DNA of 16,304 nucleotides from an uncultured Oscillospiraceae bacterium (GTDB lineage Bacteria > Bacillota > Clostridia > Oscillospirales > Oscillospiraceae). The notes under the pieces are model-generated. The model ran no database searches and was not told the origin of the DNA. It saw only the letters and a program-made list of their open reading frames with translations. The position numbers and the translations under genes were made by a program. The DNA lies in NCBI GenBank assembly GCA_934636045.1, contig CAKTZP010000034.1, positions 1 to 16,304 on the forward strand, given 5' to 3'. How positions within the stretch are numbered: position 1 is the stretch's first letter; every line of letters starts with the position of its first letter. Positions 1-6,066 of the stretch are shown here, in pieces.

Positions 1-359
1 TCTTCCCGGATGAGATCCCGCAGAAGCTCTGGGGGCTGCCGGTGGGCGAGCTGTTTATGGTCGGGCGCGCGACCTTCGGCGATCCGTGGATTTTCTCGGA
101 ATTTGCCGCCGTGCTTGCCGGGCAGCCGGTGCCGGAGCGCCCGCCGCTGGCCGAGCGGATTCAAACTGCGCTGCATCAATTTGATTTGGCGCTGGAGGAC
201 AAGGGCGAGCACATCGCCTGCCTTGAGGCGCGCAAGCATCTTGCATGGTATCTGCGCGGCGTTGCCCACAGCGGGTATTATAAAGAACAGATTTCCCACC
301 TTGCCACTGCGGAGGAGGTACGTGCGGTCGCCAAGGCGATCCAGAGAGATTTGAGGTGA
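1..359 (+). CDS. dusB: tRNA-dihydrouridine synthase, C-terminal part (5' end outside the window)
   Basis: This is the last 118 codons of a Dus-family flavoenzyme, which reduces specific uridines in tRNA to dihydrouridine using FMN and NAD(P)H. The frame is open from base 3 to the TGA at 357-359. The stretch MVGRATFGDPWIF matches the end of the FMN-binding TIM barrel (usually MIGRAALGNPWIF). The later EARKHLAWYLRGV matches the C-terminal helical tRNA-binding domain (RKHxxWYL). The catalytic cysteine and the rest of the barrel lie upstream and cannot be checked. The gene ends 6 nt before the proposed start of the sigma factor gene, and its last codons carry that gene's Shine-Dalgarno sequence (GAGGTGA, 353-359), so the two are probably co-transcribed. 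DusB rather than another Dus subfamily is the likely assignment for this type of bacterium, but is not proven. Confidence 0.85.
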   Translation, partial: FPDEIPQKLWGLPVGELFMVGRATFGDPWIFSEFAAVLAGQPVPERPPLAERIQTALHQFDLALEDKGEHIACLEARKHLAWYLRGVAHSGYYKEQISHLATAEEVRAVAKAIQRDLR

Positions 360-365
360 TCTGAC

Positions 366-968
366 ATCGAAGAAGAGCGCATTGTAAAAAGAGCGACCGC
401 GGGCGACCAGAGCGCCTTTGAGGAATTGGTCGTGAAATACCAAACGCAGGTCTATCGCCTGTGCTTCCGCATGGCCGGCAATGCCGAGGACGCTGCCGAT
501 CTGACGCAGGAGACGTTTATAAAGGCATGGCGCAGTCTGGAAAGCTTTCAGTTCAAGGCCGCGTTTTCCACGTGGCTGTACCGGCTGGCTTCGAACGTCT
601 GCCTCGACCACCTGCGCAGCAGCAAGCGCAGCCGCACCGTGCCGCTGATCGTCACCTGCGAGGACAGCGAAACGCTGACGATCGACCCGCCCGACCCCGC
701 GCCGCTGCCGGAGGAACAGGCTGTCCTCTCCGAGGAGCAGCAGTTTTTACAGGCGGCGCTGGCCTCGCTCGAGCTTGAAGAGCGGCGGCTGCTGACGCTG
801 CGCGTGGTCAACGACCTGAGCTATGCCGAGATCGCCGCGCTGCTGGAGATCAAGGAGGGCACGGTCAAGTCTCGCCTTTCCCGTGCGCGGGAGCGATTGC
901 GAAAAAAATTTTTAAAAATACGGAACGAATCCGCTGCCACGGCGTCAAAAGAACGGAAAGGAGGTTAA
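366..968 (+). CDS. ECF-family RNA polymerase sigma factor (SigW-like), apparent ATC start
   Basis: An alternative sigma factor that would direct RNA polymerase to envelope-stress type promoters. From codon 366 it is 200 residues, the usual ECF length. Region 2 starts with EEERIVKRATAGDQSAFEEL and continues through DLTQETFIKAWRSL and FSTWLYRLASN. Region 4 is LTLRVVNDLSYAEIAALLEIKEG followed by TVKSRLSRARERLRKK, a clear helix-turn-helix. B. subtilis SigW has the same N-terminal pattern (KKGDQDAF). The start is odd: there is no ATG, GTG or TTG in frame between the stop at 357-359 and TTG at 426, and starting at 426 would delete about 20 conserved region-2 residues. ATC at 366 sits 6 nt after GAGGTGA, so I place the start there; ATT at 381 is a weaker choice. 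Its stop overlaps the ribosome binding site of the anti-sigma gene, implying coupled translation. Confidence 0.85.
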   Translation: MEEERIVKRATAGDQSAFEELVVKYQTQVYRLCFRMAGNAEDAADLTQETFIKAWRSLESFQFKAAFSTWLYRLASNVCLDHLRSSKRSRTVPLIVTCEDSETLTIDPPDPAPLPEEQAVLSEEQQFLQAALASLELEERRLLTLRVVNDLSYAEIAALLEIKEGTVKSRLSRARERLRKKFLKIRNESAATASKERKGG

Positions 969-971
969 TCG

Positions 972-2189
972 ATGCATTGCAATGACTATTTGCAGCTGCT
1001 AAGCGGCCATTTGGACCACACCAACAGCGAAAAGGAAGAAAAGCGGCTGCAGGGGCACCTGAAATCCTGCAAGCACTGCCGCGAGTTGCTGGCACAGATG
1101 GAAGCAAATGACATTTTACTGAATGATGAAGCGATCGTACCTCCTGCCGACCTGACCGGCCGCATTATGCAGCAGGTCAGCAAGGAGCCGCGCAAGCGGC
1201 GCAGCTATCGCCGCATCATTTCCTACACCGCTGCCGGATTGGCCACCGCCGCGATGCTGACGCTCGTTTTGACCGGCCACATCCCGTCGATGAGCAAGAG
1301 CACCGCGGCCGATGAGACGGCCAATGGCCAACTGTGTGCCAATTCTGCCCTGACCGCAGCGGAGGAGAACCGCGCCGCACCGACGGACGGCGCACTGGAA
1401 ACACCAAATGAGAAGGATACTCTATTCGGCGCGACGGAGTGCAGCCCTGCACCAAGCACGGATGCACAGACGATAGATGACGGCGTGCCGGATGACACCG
1501 TCGTTTTTGCCGCACCGGATGATTTGGGGGACGAGAAGCCGAAGGAAGGCTCCGAGGACAACAATTCCGGCACGCCGCCGACCGAGGCGCCTACGGCGGA
1601 AATGACCTCCGAGGCCGCACCTCCCGAGACGCTGCCGGCGACGGAGCCGGTGACTGCCGCGAGCACCGAGGCGCCGACCGCGCCGGCTACGGAGCCGAAC
1701 GATTCATTGCTGCCGCCGATGTATACCTGCGCGCTGCCGCCGGCCGGCTCGCCCGAGCCGCTCGACCCGACGCTTGCAGACCCTTCCGGCAACCGCCTCC
1801 CGCCGAACAAGCGCGATCTCAAGCCGAGCGAGGAGCTCAGCGTCTTCCCGGACGGGCCGGTCGTGGTGCTCTGGGACGCGGATGCGGCATCGCTGACGTC
1901 CTACAGCGGACTGGAAAGTGTGGAGATCAAGCAGCTTCCGACCGCCAATGACGAGCTGCTCTTCCCGCGGTTTATGCTCTCGCTGCCGCTGGCGGAGAAA
2001 TCGCTGCTGAACAATTCGCTCCTTCCGTCGGAGACCGGCTTTGCCGTCACGGCTTACCGGACGTCGTATACGACGTTCAATTCCGTGCTGCTGGACTTCA
2101 TCGGCGCGTATGAGATCACGGTCTATTATCCCACGACCGAGGGCGATTACACGCAGGGTCTGGTTTTGTGCATCACCTGCACGAACTGA
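972..2189 (+). CDS. Zinc-finger anti-sigma factor, RsiW-like, single membrane span with large extracytoplasmic domain
   Basis: This 405-residue protein should bind and inhibit the sigma factor encoded just upstream. The N-terminal zf-HC2/ZAS motif is H29-x3-C33-x2-C36 (GHLKSCKHC). It is followed by VPPADLTGRIMQQV, which parallels the same region of RsiW. A membrane span lies at about residues 83-101. Beyond it comes a Pro/Thr/Ala/Glu-rich, low-complexity stretch (about 200-245, with TEAPTA repeated at 204 and 232), then a folded-looking domain at about 293-405 that I do not recognise and which ends in LCITCTN. RsiW itself is only about 200 residues, so the outer half is unusually large. AGGAGG (959-964) lies 7 nt before the ATG and overlaps the sigma stop. 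By analogy, control would be regulated proteolysis of the membrane protein; no protease gene is in the window. Confidence 0.85.
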   Translation: MHCNDYLQLLSGHLDHTNSEKEEKRLQGHLKSCKHCRELLAQMEANDILLNDEAIVPPADLTGRIMQQVSKEPRKRRSYRRIISYTAAGLATAAMLTLVLTGHIPSMSKSTAADETANGQLCANSALTAAEENRAAPTDGALETPNEKDTLFGATECSPAPSTDAQTIDDGVPDDTVVFAAPDDLGDEKPKEGSEDNNSGTPPTEAPTAEMTSEAAPPETLPATEPVTAASTEAPTAPATEPNDSLLPPMYTCALPPAGSPEPLDPTLADPSGNRLPPNKRDLKPSEELSVFPDGPVVVLWDADAASLTSYSGLESVEIKQLPTANDELLFPRFMLSLPLAEKSLLNNSLLPSETGFAVTAYRTSYTTFNSVLLDFIGAYEITVYYPTTEGDYTQGLVLCITCTN

Positions 2190-2212
2190 CCGCGCAGCCG
2201 CAAAAACGCATA

Positions 2213-2272
2213 AACGAACCTCTTTTTCACACACTACCCCGTGAGGTGGATGCTGTGAAAAAGAGGTTCGTT
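2213..2272 (+). promoter_or_regulatory. Perfect 18-bp inverted repeat overlapping the M23 peptidase start codon
   Basis: The arm AACGAACCTCTTTTTCAC (2213-2230) is the exact reverse complement of GTGAAAAAGAGGTTCGTT (2255-2272), with a 24-nt loop. The right arm begins with the GTG start codon of the M23 peptidase and covers its first six codons. The Shine-Dalgarno GAGGTGG (2243-2249) is in the loop. ATTTTTG follows the right arm, so the RNA hairpin also resembles an intrinsic terminator or attenuator for the sigma/anti-sigma transcript, although its stem has only 7 G/C pairs. Whether it terminates, blocks initiation or does both is inference. Confidence 0.7.
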
Positions 2273-3226
2273 ATTTTTGTTGCCGCGCTGTTGCTGCTGG
2301 CGCTGCCCGCGGCAGCCGCGGAGGACGATCTGCACTGGGTGGAGTTCAAGGTCGGTTATCCCGCGCTGAGCGAGGCGCTGGCGCTGGATATTTCGTCGCA
2401 CGAGACCGACCAGCCGCTGTCGTGGATCGACATTCTCGCCTTTGCGGCCACGCGCTGCGGGGACAGTCAGGTCTCCGTCTGCGCCGTCCGCAGCGCGGCC
2501 AAGGAGCTTTCCGGAAAGACCGCGCCGGAAAAGCTGCTCGGCAAGCAGTACAAATATTTTGCCTACTACCGAAAGGCGTTTCACGCCGTGCTCGGCGGCC
2601 TCGTGGGGAGCTATGCCATCGAGGTGCCCGCGCCGGACGGCGGCACGGAGTGGGCGGCCAGCTATGGACTCAAGGCGTTTTCGCCCATCGCCGCGGGCTA
2701 TGGCTACGGGCACTATCCCGACTTCGGACAGCGGCGCAGCTACGGCTTTTCGCGTCCGCATCTGGGAAACGATCTGATGGGGACGCTCGGCACGCCCATC
2801 GTTGCCGTCGAGAGCGGCACGGTCGAGGCGCTCGGGTGGAACCAGTACGGCGGCTGGCGCATCGGCATCCGCTCGGACGACCGGCTGCGCTACTATTACT
2901 ATGCGCATCTGCAAAAGGATTATCCCTATGCCGATGGCCTAACCGAGGGACAGCGCGTCACAGCGGGCGACGTGATCGGCTTCATGGGACGCACAGGCTA
3001 CTCTGCGCGGGAAAATGTAAACAACATCGACGCGGTGCATCTGCATTTCGGCATTGAGCTGGTGTTCGACGAGAGCCAGAAGGAGAGCGACCATGAGATC
3101 TGGATCGACCCCTACGCCATCGTCCAGCTGCTGGCAACGCACCGCAGCTCCGTCCGCTATGACACCGAGGCCGGACGCTGGGTGCGCATTTACCCCTACC
3201 GCGACCTCGACGCGGAGAATCCGTAG
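2255..3226 (+). CDS. Secreted M23 (LytM-type) zinc metallopeptidase
   Basis: A 323-residue peptidase predicted to cut peptide cross-bridges of peptidoglycan outside the membrane. The GTG at 2255 is preferred because GAGGTGG (2243-2249) lies 5 nt upstream and it gives a clean signal peptide (KKRF, a hydrophobic run, then PAAAA near residue 20). The longer in-frame start at 2168 would place extra polar residues ahead of it and overlap the anti-sigma gene. All LytM landmarks are present: HLGND (H169, D173), YAHL (H218) and HLHFG (H262, H264). That makes it a likely active enzyme rather than a degenerate one. The roughly 140 residues before the catalytic domain match no family I can name. The start codon is buried in an inverted repeat, suggesting control of expression. 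It follows the anti-sigma gene by 65 nt and may belong to the same cell-envelope response. Confidence 0.88.
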   Translation: MKKRFVIFVAALLLLALPAAAAEDDLHWVEFKVGYPALSEALALDISSHETDQPLSWIDILAFAATRCGDSQVSVCAVRSAAKELSGKTAPEKLLGKQYKYFAYYRKAFHAVLGGLVGSYAIEVPAPDGGTEWAASYGLKAFSPIAAGYGYGHYPDFGQRRSYGFSRPHLGNDLMGTLGTPIVAVESGTVEALGWNQYGGWRIGIRSDDRLRYYYYAHLQKDYPYADGLTEGQRVTAGDVIGFMGRTGYSARENVNNIDAVHLHFGIELVFDESQKESDHEIWIDPYAIVQLLATHRSSVRYDTEAGRWVRIYPYRDLDAENP

Positions 3227-3234
3227 TTTTTTTT

Positions 3235-3263
3235 CATGTCGGGAAATAATATTTCCCGACATG
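3235..3263. repeat. Perfect 13-bp palindrome between convergent genes
   Basis: CATGTCGGGAAAT (3235-3247) and ATTTCCCGACATG (3251-3263) are exact reverse complements around a 3-nt centre. It lies between the M23 gene stop (3226) and the spoIIE stop (3303). Eight T residues (3227-3234) precede it on the + strand instead of following it, so it does not have the order of an intrinsic terminator on either strand. It could still stop RNA by its structure, or be a protein-binding palindrome. TGTCGGGAAATA within it recurs exactly at 5290-5301, upstream of spoIIE. Confidence 0.6.
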
Positions 3264-3302
3264 TGGTGTTTCGACAAAAAATACGTACAAGATGTGGTAT
3301 CT

Positions 3303-5210
3303 TCATCGTGGGTGGAGGGATATACAAACCGCCGTCATATCATCCTCGGCAGGCGCACCGGCAATCAGCAGCGCGGCAAGCTCCCGCGGCGACTGGCCGC
3401 GAAAGGCGGCAATCAGCTCCTCGGTGTCCTCTCGCCCCGCTCCGTCACTGACAAGAACCAGCATTTCTCCCCACTTGAGGGACAGCGCGTAGCGCTCCGG
3501 CAGGTGATCTCCTCCCACACCGACGCCGGGCGGCGGCGTCGCTGTCCCGATTTTCTTTATTTTTTCATCGTCGCGCAGGTACGAGGGCGCCGCGCCCCAC
3601 TTGTAAAGCACAGCGTCCCCGCCGGAAAGGTCAATGTACAGCAGGTCGACCGTGGTAAAGCAGCCCGTGCCGCGCAGGAGCTCCATGCCGTTGAGAATTT
3701 TCAGCGCGGCCTCCGGGGCGAGCCCCGAGCGCAGCAGACGCTCGAGCAGCCGCACCGTCTCCGCGCTCAGGCGGGACGCGCCCTCGCCCGTGCCCATCCC
3801 GTCGCACAGCAGCACATAGTAGTCCGCGCCGCGCCCGGCAAAGCATGCGCCGCGGTCGCCGATCGCGCCGTTGCCGTTTTTGCCGACCGTGCTGATGCCG
3901 ACCTGCGGCTGAAAGCGCGCGACGGCGCGGGCCTCCGGCAGCTGTTCGGCGCGCAGATAGGCCGCAATGCACGAAAATTCTTCGGCAACGACCTGCCGGC
4001 TCTCGCGCAGCTGCATGCGGTAGCGGCGGCGGTAGAGCATGCCCTCCAGCTCCTGATTCACCGCGGTCAGAAAGCCGTCCAAGTGGCAGCAGTCGTTGCG
4101 GAAGCTCTGCGGGAAGTCCTCGGCGTGCGCCGTGCCGCGCTCGATGATGCGCTTCGATGCGCCGGACAGCGCCTGATAGGTCTCCTGCGCCCGGTGTTGC
4201 CAGCAGCGGTGAAACCGCGCACAGCAGCGGCACACACGCTCGGCCGCCGCGTCATAAATCCCTGCCGCCTCGCTGACCGAGGGAGCGGCCAGCTGCTCGG
4301 GCAGTTGGGTGCTCAGCGCGTCGAGCACCTGCGCCGCCGTTTCCAGCCGGAACTGCGCCTCCTCCGCAGCGCCTACGGGAGTGGGGCGCAGCAGCCGCGT
4401 CCGCCGCAGGACGAGCCCGGCGGCCACACCCAGCACCACCGCACCGCAGCTGCCCGGCGTCAGCTCGCCGCTGCTGAGCAGCACCGCGAGGGGCAGCACC
4501 AGATAGGTCGCTGCCCGCAGCGGCTTGGTGCGAAAGCGGCAGACCAGCGCGGGCAGCAGCACGGCCAGCAGCGCCGTGTTCGGATAAAACCCGGTCAGGC
4601 TCAGCGCAATGGCGGGCAGCACGGCGCTGACCAGCTCGTCGGCGCAATAGGCCAGCGCCAGCGCCGCGGCCAGCCCGAGCGACACCGGAAGCGGCACCGC
4701 CGCCAGTCCGGACACCAGCGCCGCCGGGAGCAGCAGCGTCCGCTGGGTGCGCAGGGCGGCGGTCATCGCCCCGGCGATCAGCCAGCGCGCCGCCCAGAGG
4801 CTCCACTCCGCCTCGCCGCTGAGCAGGCACACCGCGCCCAGCAACGCGCAGACCGACGCAGCCATCGCCGGCAAAAACCAGCGCGTGGCCGGAAGGCGCG
4901 TGCCCTGAAAAATGCTCAGCGCCGCCAGCATCAGCAGCGCCATGGCCGCAAAGAGCGCCGCCTCCGCGCCGTTGCACCACAAAAAGTACCCGCCGATTGC
5001 GCCGAACGCTGCGAATACGGCGGGAAGCCCCATCGGCAGCGAGGCGATATAGCACGCCGCGAGCGGCAGCGGGCGCTGCCACAGCACCGCTCCGGAAAGA
5101 AAAAATCCGGCTGCAAGCGCCGGGATGCAGTCGCGCAGAAGCCGCCCGGTCGTGCTGCGGCTCCGAAAGCGCGCCCGGTGCTTGGGCAGAAGTTGCTGCA
5201 TTTGCTTCAT
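3303..5210 (-). CDS. spoIIE: Stage II sporulation protein E, membrane PP2C-type serine phosphatase
   Basis: SpoIIE dephosphorylates the anti-anti-sigma factor SpoIIAA to switch on sigma-F in the forespore, and localises to the polar septum. This copy has 635 residues (B. subtilis about 827). It has a multi-span hydrophobic N-terminal half at about residues 28-270, a linker that includes a Cys-rich segment CRCCARFHRC (327-336), and a PPM phosphatase domain at about 435-635. The metal-binding motifs are visible: LLCDGMGTGEGASR (D470), VSDGAG (D589) and EDDMTA (623-624). The start at 5210 is chosen because AGGAGG (complement of 5218-5223) lies 7 nt upstream; the frame extends further upstream but into non-conserved sequence. 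It stands alone on the minus strand, divergent from the CYTH gene. Confidence 0.93.
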   Translation of the reverse strand: MKQMQQLLPKHRARFRSRSTTGRLLRDCIPALAAGFFLSGAVLWQRPLPLAACYIASLPMGLPAVFAAFGAIGGYFLWCNGAEAALFAAMALLMLAALSIFQGTRLPATRWFLPAMAASVCALLGAVCLLSGEAEWSLWAARWLIAGAMTAALRTQRTLLLPAALVSGLAAVPLPVSLGLAAALALAYCADELVSAVLPAIALSLTGFYPNTALLAVLLPALVCRFRTKPLRAATYLVLPLAVLLSSGELTPGSCGAVVLGVAAGLVLRRTRLLRPTPVGAAEEAQFRLETAAQVLDALSTQLPEQLAAPSVSEAAGIYDAAAERVCRCCARFHRCWQHRAQETYQALSGASKRIIERGTAHAEDFPQSFRNDCCHLDGFLTAVNQELEGMLYRRRYRMQLRESRQVVAEEFSCIAAYLRAEQLPEARAVARFQPQVGISTVGKNGNGAIGDRGACFAGRGADYYVLLCDGMGTGEGASRLSAETVRLLERLLRSGLAPEAALKILNGMELLRGTGCFTTVDLLYIDLSGGDAVLYKWGAAPSYLRDDEKIKKIGTATPPPGVGVGGDHLPERYALSLKWGEMLVLVSDGAGREDTEELIAAFRGQSPRELAALLIAGAPAEDDMTAVCISLHPR

Positions 5211-5225
5211 CCGTGAACCTCCTGA

Positions 5226-5247
5226 TGCGGCGGGAAATGCCGCCGCA
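5226..5247 (-). promoter_or_regulatory. Stem-loop immediately upstream of the spoIIE ribosome binding site
   Basis: TGCGGCGG (5226-5233) and CCGCCGCA (5240-5247) pair perfectly around a 6-nt loop. In the spoIIE mRNA this hairpin ends 2 nt before AGGAGG. It could protect the 5' end or tune translation; no function is shown by the sequence alone. Confidence 0.5.
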
Positions 5248-5262
5248 GTACGATTTATCCCG

Positions 5263-5298
5263 ATTTTAGCACCGGTCGTGCCGTAAAGCTGTCGGGAA
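5263..5298 (-). promoter_or_regulatory. Possible spoIIE promoter with a Spo0A-box-like element
   Basis: On the minus strand a TAAAAT -10 candidate (5263-5268) lies 21 bp downstream of CCGACA (5290-5295), which is part of TTCCCGACA (5290-5298). B. subtilis spoIIE uses a sigma-A promoter with an abnormally long spacer of about 21 bp and Spo0A boxes over the -35 region (consensus TGTCGAA). The geometry fits, but the box here (TGTCGGG) matches only 5 of 7 positions, so this is tentative. Confidence 0.35.
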
Positions 5299-5340
5299 AT
5301 AGCACGGGAAACAAAAATCTTCCGCGCCGTGCGCCGCGGC

Positions 5341-5369
5341 TTGACGCAGCGCGCCGCAGATGGTAAGAT
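5341..5369 (+). promoter_or_regulatory. Sigma-A type promoter for the CYTH gene
   Basis: TTGACG (5341-5346), a 17-bp spacer, then TAAGAT (5364-5369). Transcription would begin near 5376, at the first base of the AGGAGG ribosome binding site, giving a leader of only about 13 nt. Confidence 0.5.
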
Positions 5370-5388
5370 GGACACAGGAGGGGATAGC

Positions 5389-5994
5389 ATGGGCATGGAA
5401 TTGGAATATAAGCTGCATGTGCCGGATGAGAGCGTGCTGCTGCACGTGCTGGCCGCACCGGAGATCGAGGCGCTGCGCGCCGCGCCGTGGAAGCAGACGC
5501 GGATGCGAACGACCTATTTTGATACACCGGACGGGCGCTTTTCCGCCCTGCGCTGGACGCTGCGCCGCCGGATGGAAAACGAGACCAGCGTTGTCTGCCT
5601 CAAGACGCCGCTGCCGGGGCAGACGGCGCGCGGCGAATGGCAGCTGGAGGCGGACGAAATCGACCGCGCCACGATCGACCGGCTGCAGGCGCTCGGCGCG
5701 CCGAGAGAGCTGGAAGCACTGTTCGGAGACGGCGTGCTCGTGCCGGTCTGCGGGGCGGAATTCTTGCGCCGGAGCGTCATGCTGGAGTTTCCGGACGGCA
5801 GCCGTGCGGAGCTTGCGGGCGACCACGGGCGTCTGTTCGGCGCGACGGAGTCGGCGGTGTTTACCGAGCTGGAGCTGGAGCTCTACGGCGGCGCGCCTGC
5901 GGCCACCCGTGCGCTGGCCGACGCGCTCTGCCAAGCCTATGGGCTGCACGACGAACCCAAAAGCAAGCTTGCCCGTGCGCGGGCACTGAAATAA
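5389..5994 (+). CDS. CYTH-domain protein (probable inorganic triphosphatase)
   Basis: A 201-residue single-domain CYTH protein. This family forms an acidic and basic tunnel that binds triphosphates with Mg2+ or Mn2+; many bacterial members hydrolyse inorganic tripolyphosphate. The signature ExExK is E4-L-E6-Y-K8 at the N-terminus. Further alternating charged strands follow in family order: TYFDTPD, TLRRRMEN, VCLKTPL, GEWQLEADE, RRSVMLEFPDGSRAEL and FTELELELYG. The start at 5389 has AGGAGG (5376-5381) 7 nt upstream; the second ATG at 5395 would be too far away. It has its own promoter and terminator and appears monocistronic. The actual substrate cannot be told from sequence; thiamine triphosphate or an adenylate cyclase role is possible but less likely. 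Confidence 0.85.
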   Translation: MGMELEYKLHVPDESVLLHVLAAPEIEALRAAPWKQTRMRTTYFDTPDGRFSALRWTLRRRMENETSVVCLKTPLPGQTARGEWQLEADEIDRATIDRLQALGAPRELEALFGDGVLVPVCGAEFLRRSVMLEFPDGSRAELAGDHGRLFGATESAVFTELELELYGGAPAATRALADALCQAYGLHDEPKSKLARARALK

Positions 5995-6039
5995 AAACAA
6001 CAGGACGGCTGCCGTGTTGGGGCAGCCGTCCTGTTGTTT
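5995..6039. terminator. Strong bidirectional intrinsic terminator
   Basis: A 19-bp perfect stem (5995-6013 with 6021-6039) encloses a 7-nt loop; the GC-rich core is GGACGGCTGCC / GGCAGCCGTCC. A-rich sequence lies on the left and TTTATTT on the right, so it can end the CYTH transcript (+) and the long minus-strand operon that stops at 6067. Confidence 0.93.
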
Positions 6040-6066
6040 ATTTCCGGAAAATTTCCGGATTTTTTC

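Noticed and set aside
1..41. Possible frameshift at the start of the dusB fragment, because residues before MVGRA look unlike the usual barrel end
   Set aside because: Spacing to MVGRA fits the family in the same frame (FPDEIPQKLWGLPVGELF), and no other frame gives a better match.
1223..1822. Ser/Gly/Ala-rich open frame on the minus strand opposite the anti-sigma gene
   Set aside because: It mirrors the repetitive Pro/Thr/Glu stalk codons on the other strand; no ribosome binding site or domain.
2250..2258. Two-codon ORF ATG CTG TGA overlapping the M23 start
   Set aside because: The ATG is directly after the ribosome binding site, with too little spacing, and a two-codon frame cannot be supported by sequence alone.
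3054..5216. Very long open frame (720 codons) on the + strand opposite spoIIE
   Set aside because: It is rich in Arg, Ala and Gln with no domain pattern, begins inside the M23 gene, and lies antisense to spoIIE, whose motifs are unmistakable. It is a GC-driven shadow.
6042..6060. Second hairpin from the doubled TTTCCGGA words followed by TTTTTT
   Set aside because: The pairing is short with a small loop and lies next to a far stronger terminator; it is too weak to call separately.
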